Of a stretch of DNA of 64,000 bases, positions 1 to 7,291 are shown in pieces. Numbering within the stretch: the stretch's first letter is position 1; each line of letters opens with the position of its first letter. The stretch is from NCBI GenBank assembly GCA_050260675.1, contig JBLNCN010000005.1, forward strand, positions 372,001-436,000, given 5' to 3'. A program made the translations under genes and the position numbers. This DNA is from JBBDIP01 sp050260675 (GTDB lineage: Bacteria; Bacillota; Sulfobacillia; Fermentithermobacillales; Fermentithermobacillaceae). Under the pieces are notes generated by a model. It worked only from the letters and a program-made list of their open reading frames with translations. It searched no databases and was not told where the DNA came from.

Positions 1-1
1 G

Positions 2-124
2 CTAATAGCCCAGGTTGATGAGGGCTCTGTCGACCCGGTTCTCCTGGGACTGCTGGAGGAGACGGACGGGATCTTCGCCGATTCCGACCTTCGGACATCG
101 TGGTTGGAAGCGGGAGCCGTTTAG
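2..124 (+). CDS. C-terminal end of an upstream gene, product unknown (partial)
   Basis: An open frame enters from the left edge and ends at a TAG at 122-124. The last 40 codons encode an acidic tail rich in Leu, Glu and Asp that finishes with WLEAGAV. I do not recognise the family. The TAG is embedded in the ribosome binding site of tepA (TTAGGGAGGA at 121-130), so the two genes look translationally coupled. In Bacillus subtilis tepA lies downstream of dapA and rnjB, but this tail does not resemble either closely enough to name it. Confidence 0.5.
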   Translation, partial: LIAQVDEGSVDPVLLGLLEETDGIFADSDLRTSWLEAGAV

Positions 125-139
125 GGAGGATTGGTTTTG

Positions 140-889
140 GTGTCGGACCGCGACGGGCAAGAGAGGTCCCAGAACCTCAAGGAACTTGGCGTCCAAAAAG
201 TGCCGGACCACAAGAGCAACATCTTCTGTCTGCCCATCATCGGACAGATAGAAGGCCACATTGTCCTGCCCTCGCAGAACAAGACCACCAAGTACGAGCA
301 CGTAATCCCCCAACTGGTGGCGGTGGAGGAGAACCCCGAGGTCACGGCCCTTCTCATCCTTCTGAACACTGTGGGCGGCGACGTCGAGGCGGGCCTGGCC
401 ATCGCTGAGCTGATAAAGAGCTTGTCCAAACCCACGGTGTCGCTCGTCCTGGGGGGCGGGCATAGCATCGGCGTGCCAATCGCTGTGGCCGCCCGGTACT
501 CGTTCATCACCGACTCCGCCACCATGACGATACACCCGATTAGGCTGGCCGGAACCGTGTTGGGAGTTCCCCAAACCTATGAATACCTTGAGAAAATGCA
601 GGACCGCGTCATCAGGTTCGTTACCGCCAACTCCGACATCACCGAGGAGCGCTTCAGGGAGCTCATGTTCAGGACCGGCGAGCTGGCGCGGGACATCGGC
701 ACCGTCCTCGTGGGCAAAGAGGCAGTCGACGCAGGCCTTATCGACGGCGTCGGGGGTCTCGCGCAGGCTGTGGGCAAGCTCAGGGAGATGTGCATGCAAC
801 AAGGGCTAAGCGACTGCTACTCCGGCGGACCGAAAGAAACTACTGAGCCCAAAGAAGATCCCGGCAAGCCGCCTCCGGAGGAGGGCTAG
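140..889 (+). CDS. tepA: TepA-type ClpP-fold serine protease
   Basis: ClpP/crotonase-fold peptidase of the TepA (translocation-enhancing protein, YmfB) family, probably membrane-associated and acting on exported or signal-peptide substrates. The nucleophile motif GGGHSIGVP places Ser near residue 109, and MTIHPI supplies the catalytic His near 132. A typical internal stretch LLNTVGGDVEAG forms the oxyanion-side loop. The C-terminus ends in a charged Pro/Glu tail. A TTG lies at 131 directly against the Shine-Dalgarno, so GTG at 140 (or TTG at 137) is the more credible start. ylzJ follows three bases downstream, the same neighbour as in B. subtilis, which supports the assignment. Confidence 0.88.
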   Translation: MSDRDGQERSQNLKELGVQKVPDHKSNIFCLPIIGQIEGHIVLPSQNKTTKYEHVIPQLVAVEENPEVTALLILLNTVGGDVEAGLAIAELIKSLSKPTVSLVLGGGHSIGVPIAVAARYSFITDSATMTIHPIRLAGTVLGVPQTYEYLEKMQDRVIRFVTANSDITEERFRELMFRTGELARDIGTVLVGKEAVDAGLIDGVGGLAQAVGKLREMCMQQGLSDCYSGGPKETTEPKEDPGKPPPEEG

Positions 890-892
890 GCG

Positions 893-1117
893 TTGGTACT
901 CTACTCCATCTATCCACCGGAAGTAGTCTTGGGGCAGGTGGAAAACCCCGAGCCCCGGTTCTTCACAGTCGAACTGGACGGCAGAACGCTCGTCCTCGAG
1001 ATGAAAGACGGAAGGGCCCAGATCGTCCGCCTGCTCTCAACTAATCCCCGAGACTACCTGGACTCCAGGTGGCAGCCCGGGCAGGCTTTGGGTTTCGGCC
1101 CGCACCCTGAAACTTAG
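893..1117 (+). CDS. ylzJ: YlzJ-like small protein
   Basis: A 74-residue soluble protein beginning with TTG at 893. Its Shine-Dalgarno GGAGGAGGG (877-885) lies inside the last codons of tepA. The start MVLYSIYPPEVVLGQ and the central VELDGRTLVLEMKDG are typical of the YlzJ family, conserved next to tepA in spore-forming Bacillota. No enzymatic motif is visible and the function is unknown. It almost certainly shares a transcript with tepA. Confidence 0.8.
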   Translation: MVLYSIYPPEVVLGQVENPEPRFFTVELDGRTLVLEMKDGRAQIVRLLSTNPRDYLDSRWQPGQALGFGPHPET

Positions 1118-1175
1118 TTTCTCCTCGTGCGTAATAGGGTGACGTAAGGAGTAACTGAGCGGAGGGCGAACACAA

Positions 1176-1358
1176 ATGAGGCTCGGATGCCTTGGCATAA
1201 TCCTTCTTGCGGTTGGCGGATTGTTCCTCATCTTTGGACTCGTCGGAGGAGTTCTCGGGATCGGTTTCGGGATCTTGGGCGGAATAGTCCACGCCGTGTT
1301 CTCCATTATCGGCGGCATATTCTCCGCTATCGGCGGCATCTTCCGGTCCATATTCTAG
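1176..1358 (+). CDS. Small glycine-rich membrane peptide
   Basis: A 60-residue, almost entirely hydrophobic protein of Gly, Ile, Leu, Val and Phe. A first membrane segment covers about residues 5-30. A second half repeats a GGI(F/V) pattern (ILGGIV, IIGGIF, AIGGIF), a glycine-zipper arrangement that favours helix packing or oligomerisation in the membrane. GGAGGG at 1160-1165 precedes the ATG by about ten bases. I know no named family for it. It could be a small membrane-complex subunit or a pore-forming or toxin-like peptide; the sequence does not decide. It stands 58 bases after ylzJ. Confidence 0.6.
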   Translation: MRLGCLGIILLAVGGLFLIFGLVGGVLGIGFGILGGIVHAVFSIIGGIFSAIGGIFRSIF

Positions 1359-1404
1359 TTGATTCCAATCCACCTAGGATCACGGTGCGAGGGCGCGCGG
1401 CAGT

Positions 1405-1978
1405 CTAGAAATCTGCCCTGTCGGGCAGACGGAGCGACGCGAGGTGGCTGACGTCATTCAGCCGGGACAACGTGAACGGGCCGCCGCCCTGGGCCGAAGT
1501 GCCGTAGCCTCCCGTCTCCAGGATGCTTATGGAGGCTGTATCCAGGCGGATTTGCCAGAAGTGCTGGAGGCCCGCGCCGATAGCCCGGAGGATTACGGTC
1601 TTTAGGGTCAGGCGATGGGACACCAGGATGACGTCTGTCACTTCGAGCAGGGGCACCAGCGAAAGGACGCCGCTCCAAGCGGCGTCCTGCACTTCACCGA
1701 GCGTCTGGCCTCCCGGAAACCTTACGGTGTGGGGAAACTTCACCCATGAATCGTACAGGCCCGGGTCGCGCGCTTCCGCCAAAGACAGCGAGAGCCCGGT
1801 CCACGACCCGACGTTGATGTCGGTGAACCTTTGATCCACGTGCACGTCGAAATCCCCGTGAAACCCTTCGCGCGTCAGGCATTGAGCCACTATCCGGGCG
1901 GTCTCGGCAGCGCGCGCCAAGGGACTGCAGTAGACCGGGGGCGGTCCTGCCGTGGCGGACCAGAAAGAGCTTGCCCAT
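1405..1978 (-). pseudogene. Histidine phosphatase (phosphoglycerate-mutase-like), frameshifted and internally deleted
   Basis: The ATG at 1978 opens with MGKLFLVRHGRTA, the RHG catalytic start of the family, but that frame then runs into unrelated residues. The rest of the protein (VYCSPLARAAETA, DINVGSWTGL, then VILVSHRLTL with the second catalytic His) lies in the neighbouring frame and runs to the TAG at 1405. In the intact paralogue at 20867-21487 about 40 residues separate RHG from the VYSS motif; here they almost abut. The gene has therefore lost roughly 110 bp, not a multiple of three. Either it is a pseudogene or the assembly collapsed here. The specific substrate (alpha-ribazole phosphate or other) is unknown. 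Confidence 0.75.
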
Positions 1979-2069
1979 GGGCCCATCATGCCACGGTTCT
2001 CTCTGTTCGACAACCTCTAGCGGCTCTTCTCGCCGCCTACTAACCTCCGGCGGCCCCTGGCGGCACCTG

Positions 2070-2477
2070 CTAGTAGCGGACCTGGACCCAGGAAGGATAC
2101 GCCCCGTAGATAGTCACCGGCGTCCCGATGGTCACGTACGGGTATATGGTCTCGACATCCCAGTTGTGCATTCGGATACACCCGTTGGACACGTAGCCGC
2201 CGATGCTCCAGTCGGCGTTGGTCCCGTGGATCCCGTAGTTGCCGGTAGGGATGGAAAGCCCGATCCAGCGTGAGCCCAGCACTTCCCACCACGGGTTTGG
2301 ATCAAGGAGCGCGACTGACCAATTGCCCACCGGGGTCGGGGTGGACGCTTTCCCTACTCCCACGGGGTAGGGTCCAAACACCCTGTTCGCGTAGTAGAAG
2401 GTGAGTTGGCGGCTCGCCACGTCGATGTAGATGTGAGCAAGGTTCGGAGCATAGGACCATGTTTTTGGACGGTACAA
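2070..2477 (-). CDS. L,D-transpeptidase (YkuD domain)
   Basis: Cysteine transpeptidase that makes 3-3 peptidoglycan cross-links or attaches proteins to the wall. The 135-residue protein is essentially one YkuD domain: IYIDVASRQLTFYY opens the fold, and the catalytic region is YGIHGTN with His84 followed by SNGCIRM with Cys100, the canonical HGT...SxGCIRM arrangement. No signal peptide or LysM domain is visible, so either export uses another route or the true start lies further upstream. The start codon used here is TTG preceded by GGGGG. In spore formers such enzymes often act on cortex or coat peptidoglycan; that role here is inference. Confidence 0.85.
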   Translation of the reverse strand: MYRPKTWSYAPNLAHIYIDVASRQLTFYYANRVFGPYPVGVGKASTPTPVGNWSVALLDPNPWWEVLGSRWIGLSIPTGNYGIHGTNADWSIGGYVSNGCIRMHNWDVETIYPYVTIGTPVTIYGAYPSWVQVRY

Positions 2478-2581
2478 GAAGATCCCCCGGCATAGTCTAT
2501 GAGACTCCCGGCGGAGGGGGTTCCGGCTCAGATGGCACTTTCGCTAGGTAGCACCGTGGTTCGGTACGGCCCCCGTAGCTG

Positions 2582-3433
2582 CTACCGCTTCCAGGTAAGG
2601 AGCCAGACGAGCGAGGACACTCCGGCGATGAAGCAGTAGTAAGCGTATCTCGACAGGGCGCCTTTCCGCACTGCCCGGAACACAGCCGCGAGGGCGAAGA
2701 GCCCTGACACAAACGCCACGGCCGCCCCGATCAGACCATCTGTCGAGAACATGGAGATTCCGGCTGCCGAAGCGGCGCGGTAGTCCAGGAACGCACCGCC
2801 AAGAACCGCGGGCAATGCCAGAAGAAAAGAGAACCGGGCCGAATCCTCTCGAGACATGCCTGAGAAGAGGCCTGCGGCCATCGTCATCCCCGACCGCGAG
2901 ATCCCCGGCGTGATGGCCACCGCCTGGGCTAGCCCCACCGTCGCTGCCCGGCCAAGGTCCACGGAGTGGAGCATCTCCCGCTCAAAGGTGTAGCCCCCGT
3001 CGCGCCGGCGGCTGTGCCGCCTCTCTCTCGTCGCGTAGAGAACGATGGCCGTAACGCACAGTCCCAATGCGGCGACGATGGGTGACGAAAAGGCCTTCTC
3101 GATGTAGCCGGCCGCGAATACCCCAACCAGCGCTCCCGGGATCGAGGCCACGATAAGTAACCCGAGGATCCCAAGGGCCCTGGCCCGGTGATCCCGTCCC
3201 GAGGGCGCCACCAGACCGCGAGCCAGCCAAGCGATCTCGCCGTGAAGCATTACGATTGTTGCGAGGGCCGTGCCCAAGTGCACCAGCACGCTGAACGAGA
3301 GCCCGGGAGCAGGCAGCCCCAGGATCTCAGCCCCGATTATTAGGTGGCCGGAACTGGATATGGGCAAGAACTCGGCCAGACCCTGGATCAGCCCAAGGAT
3401 GGCAGCCTGTATAGCGTTCAACTGGACACTCAC
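2582..3433 (-). CDS. uppP: Undecaprenyl-diphosphatase UppP/BacA
   Basis: Integral membrane phosphatase that recycles the undecaprenyl-pyrophosphate lipid carrier of cell-wall synthesis. Both family signatures are present: GLAEFLPISSSGHL near the N-terminus and ITPGISRSGMTM in the middle, with about eight membrane segments. An in-frame start exists at 3463, but GTG at 3433 has a good Shine-Dalgarno (GGAGCGAGGC) and gives the usual N-terminus ahead of NAIQAAILGLIQG. The length of about 283 residues fits the family. Neighbouring genes on the same strand are unrelated cell-envelope functions. Confidence 0.92.
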   Translation of the reverse strand: MSVQLNAIQAAILGLIQGLAEFLPISSSGHLIIGAEILGLPAPGLSFSVLVHLGTALATIVMLHGEIAWLARGLVAPSGRDHRARALGILGLLIVASIPGALVGVFAAGYIEKAFSSPIVAALGLCVTAIVLYATRERRHSRRRDGGYTFEREMLHSVDLGRAATVGLAQAVAITPGISRSGMTMAAGLFSGMSREDSARFSFLLALPAVLGGAFLDYRAASAAGISMFSTDGLIGAAVAFVSGLFALAAVFRAVRKGALSRYAYYCFIAGVSSLVWLLTWKR

Positions 3434-3526
3434 CGCCTCGCTCCGAATTGCCCTCACAGACAAACTGTGCCTTCAAAAGCGCCGCAAGAACGCCTCCAGC
3501 AACTCCACCGAGTTCTTGGTACGGCG

Positions 3527-5230
3527 CTACATGTCAGTCAAGATGCGCTTCATCCGCCCTACCCCGAGGGTAGCGGCTGCGGTCGTCGCCAGCGCCCCCA
3601 ACGCTACTACCACAGCCCTGCTGTAGAGCGTGACCTGGTCCGCGCTGACTCCGGGCAAGAGTTTGGCCGGGAGCTGTGTCGAAGGCGCTATCAGGACGAA
3701 GAACATGGCCATGACGACGATCATGGAACCCAGCATCGTGGTGACGAGCTTGCCGGTTCCCTTGCCCCTCTTGGCCGAGCCAAACTCAACCTTCAGCGTG
3801 AAGTCCGGGAAATACACGTCAAGCAGAATCTGGGCAGAGGCAACTGCGAAGACCATGGCAAGCCCGGTGAGGAGCGTTGGTAGAACCGAGCCGGCGGCAA
3901 AGCCAAGCACGTAGCCTGCCCCTACGGACAGTCCGAGCAAGATCAGCGGGGGGAGCAGCGCGTAAGTGTACTTGGCCGCAAACAGGCTCCTGGCGTCAGC
4001 CGGACTCCCCCGAAGGAGCCAGAAACTGGCGCCCTCTCTGGAGAGCGATATCCCGCCGGTCTGGGCGCCCGACACTGAACCCATGAGGACGGCCATAAAC
4101 GTCAAGAGGCTCCCGCCCACCGCAGCGTCAGGCCCACCCTGGACGCCGGAGAACTGGCTCTTCTGGTTGAAGATGAAAAACCCGATGGTGATGAAGGCGA
4201 TAACCAGGTTGTACCAGACAAGGGGATCCCGGAAGAGCAGCCGCAGGTCCTTTCTCAGGACTGTCCAATAGGTACCCGCCGGGAGGCCTCCCCACGCCCG
4301 AGGAACCGCGCGACCGACGGGGCGCTTCTTCTTTGCTCCGGGGCCGGTCTCCTCGGTCCTGCCAGCCCAACCTGCTAGAAACCAACTGCCTGAGACTCGG
4401 ACCGACAGAGCAGATAGTCCCAAAGCCGTAATCGCCAGGACTATCCGGTACGGGAGCGGGTTCAGACCGTACTCCGGCGATGCGCCGAGCACCGCGTTGA
4501 CCATCCAAGTGCTGGGGAGGTACCAAGTGCACTCCAGCTGTCCCCTGCCGATGGTCTCGAGGAGCTCGGAGGGGTCTCCCGTCTGGGCGATCCTCGAGCT
4601 GGCCATCTGGGATAGGAGCACGATAAGCACGCCGAAGATGGCGGAGCAAGCGATAAAGAGCTGCTTCATCTTTCTGCCCGGCAAGTGTCGCATTGCCGCA
4701 AGCAGCATGAAGGTCACCACCGAGTGGACTACCAGGAGGAGCAGCGCGAGCCCCGCTAAAGACAGGAGGTAGAAGGGGGCGCCGGCTCCAACTGCAACGC
4801 CGTATCCCAGATACGCCGGCAGGCCGAAGACCAATGCCAGCGAGGCCAGGGTAACGTAGGAGGACGCGAACTTGGACACAAATATGGCCTGCACCGGCAC
4901 CGGTTGCGCCATCAGGAACCCTATGTCGTCGGACTCATAGATGGACTTGTAGGTGGTCTGAATTCCTGTCATAAGGACCATGACGGTCATGAACAGAGAT
5001 ACGCCGTTCAGGACGTTGATCTCGATTGCCGCCGCCAGGTCCGGCACTTGGCTCAATGTCGCCCTTACATAGTCGAACAAGCGGAACGACCCGTATCCGA
5101 CGCCAACTCCAAGCGCCAGATACAGAATAGAGCCGGCGACCAGCGTCAGCCGGGACTTCAGGCTCTTCTTTCCGCCTGGCGCAAACAGGGACTTAAGGTC
5201 CCTCCGCAAGATGATATAGACATATTCCAC
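3527..5230 (-). CDS. ABC exporter permease subunit
   Basis: A roughly 567-residue polytopic protein with two blocks of hydrophobic segments (about residues 30-320 and 350-560), typical of bacterial ABC exporter permeases paired with a separate ATPase. An N-terminal cytoplasmic piece EYVYIILRRDLKSLF precedes the first membrane helix. The open frame extends upstream to 5443, but GTG at 5230 has an ideal GGAGGT seven bases ahead and starts between the stop of the ATPase gene and the first helix, so the longer N-terminus is rejected. The ATPase gene ends 24 bases upstream, indicating one operon. Substrate unknown. Confidence 0.85.
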   Translation of the reverse strand: MEYVYIILRRDLKSLFAPGGKKSLKSRLTLVAGSILYLALGVGVGYGSFRLFDYVRATLSQVPDLAAAIEINVLNGVSLFMTVMVLMTGIQTTYKSIYESDDIGFLMAQPVPVQAIFVSKFASSYVTLASLALVFGLPAYLGYGVAVGAGAPFYLLSLAGLALLLLVVHSVVTFMLLAAMRHLPGRKMKQLFIACSAIFGVLIVLLSQMASSRIAQTGDPSELLETIGRGQLECTWYLPSTWMVNAVLGASPEYGLNPLPYRIVLAITALGLSALSVRVSGSWFLAGWAGRTEETGPGAKKKRPVGRAVPRAWGGLPAGTYWTVLRKDLRLLFRDPLVWYNLVIAFITIGFFIFNQKSQFSGVQGGPDAAVGGSLLTFMAVLMGSVSGAQTGGISLSREGASFWLLRGSPADARSLFAAKYTYALLPPLILLGLSVGAGYVLGFAAGSVLPTLLTGLAMVFAVASAQILLDVYFPDFTLKVEFGSAKRGKGTGKLVTTMLGSMIVVMAMFFVLIAPSTQLPAKLLPGVSADQVTLYSRAVVVALGALATTAAATLGVGRMKRILTDM

Positions 5231-5253
5231 GGCTTTACCTCCGCCTGCAGCCC

Positions 5254-6036
5254 TTAGGAACGCTCGCCGCCGGAAAGGTGGCGGATAAGATCCTTGTACT
5301 CCTCGCCTCCGGTAAGCTTGAGGAACAGGTCCTCCAGCGACGCGTCGGCCCCTTCGTGTCCGGGCACGGCTTTGCGTCGCAGCTCCGCAACGCTGCCCTC
5401 GGCGATGAGGACGCCCTTCTGGATGATGCCTACCCGGTCGCACATGCGCTCTGCGATCTCAAGTACGTGGGTCGACAGGAACACGGTTCCTCCGTCATCG
5501 GCGATCTTTCGCAGGACATCTTTGATGAGCCTGGCGCTCCGCGGGTCAAGCCCGACTGTGGGCTCGTCCAGGAAAAGCACTTTGGGCTCGCCGAGAAGGC
5601 CGCAGGCGATGCAGATCTTCTGCTTCATTCCGTGGGAGTAGCTTCCCAGTAGCTCATCCTGCCGGTCAGTTAGTTCAAACAGGGCTAAGAGCTCCTGTAT
5701 TCTGGACGCAGCCTTGGACCTGTCCATCCTCCGCAGGTCAGCAACGAATTCCAGGAGTTCTCTCGCCGTCAGTTTCTCGTATACGTCCGGAGTGTCGGGG
5801 ACGTACCCAAGCTGTGCCTTAGCCTTGACCGGGTTCTCGGCCACGTTGATCCCGCAGATGTAGGCGGCTCCCGACGTGGGGGCCAAGAGCCCCACCAACA
5901 TCTTGATGGTCGTCGTTTTCCCTGCTCCGTTTGGTCCCAGGAACCCGAAGATCTCTCCCGGATTAACGGTCAGGTCCAGTCGATCGACAGCAGTGAGCTG
6001 GCCGTACTTCTTAGTCAGTCCCGATGCTTTGATCAC
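5254..6036 (-). CDS. ABC transporter ATP-binding protein
   Basis: A single nucleotide-binding domain of 260 residues. Walker A is GPNGAGKTT, the signature is GSYSHGMKQ, Walker B is VLFLDEPTVGLDP and the switch His is in LSTHV. It is of the NatA/CcmA-like exporter class. The GTG at 6036 is preceded by GGGGAGGGAG. It is the first gene of the pair with the permease 3527-5230 and would power that exporter. The C-terminal part after about 215 (DASLEDLFLKLTGG) is the usual regulatory extension. The signature begins SHG rather than LSGG, a common variant in this class. Confidence 0.92.
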   Translation of the reverse strand: MIKASGLTKKYGQLTAVDRLDLTVNPGEIFGFLGPNGAGKTTTIKMLVGLLAPTSGAAYICGINVAENPVKAKAQLGYVPDTPDVYEKLTARELLEFVADLRRMDRSKAASRIQELLALFELTDRQDELLGSYSHGMKQKICIACGLLGEPKVLFLDEPTVGLDPRSARLIKDVLRKIADDGGTVFLSTHVLEIAERMCDRVGIIQKGVLIAEGSVAELRRKAVPGHEGADASLEDLFLKLTGGEEYKDLIRHLSGGERS

Positions 6037-6060
6037 GCGGCACTCCCTCCCCGCGTGACA

Positions 6061-7278
6061 CTATAGCACTCGGGAGGAGTCCGGTACACTCATTCCTGAC
6101 CCGGCCGCAGCCACCTCCAGAACGTCTACATGAGCCGATTCCAGCGCCTCGCGGTACACGTCAAGGGTTCGCGCTGCTATGTCGTCCCAGGAGTAGTCGC
6201 GGGATACCCGGTCTTTGGCCGTTCGTGCCAGCCGGGCAGCCATGGAGCGATCCCGGAGAAGGGTCTTCACCGCAAAGGCCAACGCGTCGGGGTCGTCGGG
6301 ACGCACGAGCACGCCCGTCTCGCCGTTCCTCACGACTTCACGCAGGCCGCCGGCGTCGCCTGCAATACAGGGCACGCCCGTGGCCATTGCCTCCAGCGCT
6401 ACTATGCCAAAGGGCTCGTAACTGCTGGGGAAGGCTGCGACCCAGGCCCGTTCGTAGAGGCGCGCCAGCCCCTTGTCGTCCAGCCTACCTGCCAGGGTCA
6501 CCACCTTGCCAAGTCCCGCTTGATAGACCCGCCGCCGTATTTCGCCCTCCATGGGGCCGTCTCCGGCCAGTATAAGCTCCGCCGCCGGGAATTCCCGCAG
6601 GACGTCGGGCAGAGCGTCAACCAGAACCTGGGGCCCTTTTTCCGGAACCAGCCGGCCGACGAAGATCACTAGGGGCCGTCCGGCTTCATTGCGGGGAAGC
6701 TCGAGCCAGGTCTTTGAGATGCCGTTGGGGATGACCCGGACCTTGTCGGCAGGGACCCCGAAAAGGCGGCTCACTTCTTCCTTCATGTAAGCGCTGCACG
6801 TCACAACTCTGCAGGCTTGATAACAGAGCCACCATTCGGTCTCGGAAATGTGCTGCTGAGACGGGTTATGGAGGCCCTTCTGACGACCGTGCTCCGTGGC
6901 GTGGATTGTAGCAATGAGGGGGACACCCCACGCGTACTTCAGCGCCCTCGCCGCATACGCGACGATCCAGTCGTGGGCGTGCACCACGTCGAACTCAGCC
7001 GGCGAGAGATTCGCGATGGCAGTCTCTAGGAGCCCCACGTTGAACTGGGCCGCCCAGGTGATGAAGTCCGGCGGGTGCAGGCCGTAGGTCGGTGCCGTCA
7101 CTATCCTGACGCCGCCATCGTTGTACACCGCGGTCTTGCCGTCGCCGTCCCTGGTCAAGACAGTCACTTCGGCGCCCAAGCGCGCTAGCGCTCTGCCCAA
7201 GTGGCAGACGTGCCTCCCCAGTCCCCCGACGTGGTTTGGAGGGTATTCCCACGACATCATGAGCACTCTAACGGTCAC
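6061..7278 (-). CDS. GT4-family glycosyltransferase (glycogen-synthase-like)
   Basis: Retaining glycosyltransferase of GT-B fold. The N-terminal domain carries WEYPPNHVGGLGRHV, the nucleotide-sugar-enzyme motif of the GT4/GT5 group. The C-terminal domain has IFVGRLVPEKG and the EX7E motif EPFGIVALEA. The GTG at 7278 follows GGAGCGG. Thirteen bases separate it from the upstream debranching enzyme gene, so the pair is an operon probably dealing with alpha-glucan synthesis and trimming; a donor sugar cannot be read from the sequence. The last 30 residues (VLEVAAAGSG onward) are a low-complexity tail. Confidence 0.85.
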   Translation of the reverse strand: MTVRVLMMSWEYPPNHVGGLGRHVCHLGRALARLGAEVTVLTRDGDGKTAVYNDGGVRIVTAPTYGLHPPDFITWAAQFNVGLLETAIANLSPAEFDVVHAHDWIVAYAARALKYAWGVPLIATIHATEHGRQKGLHNPSQQHISETEWWLCYQACRVVTCSAYMKEEVSRLFGVPADKVRVIPNGISKTWLELPRNEAGRPLVIFVGRLVPEKGPQVLVDALPDVLREFPAAELILAGDGPMEGEIRRRVYQAGLGKVVTLAGRLDDKGLARLYERAWVAAFPSSYEPFGIVALEAMATGVPCIAGDAGGLREVVRNGETGVLVRPDDPDALAFAVKTLLRDRSMAARLARTAKDRVSRDYSWDDIAARTLDVYREALESAHVDVLEVAAAGSGMSVPDSSRVL

Positions 7279-7291
7279 CGGCGTCCGCTCC

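Noticed and set aside
2..802. A 266-codon open frame on the minus strand opposite tepA
   Set aside because: It mirrors tepA codons, has no family resemblance and no ribosome binding site; tepA on the plus strand has clear catalytic motifs.
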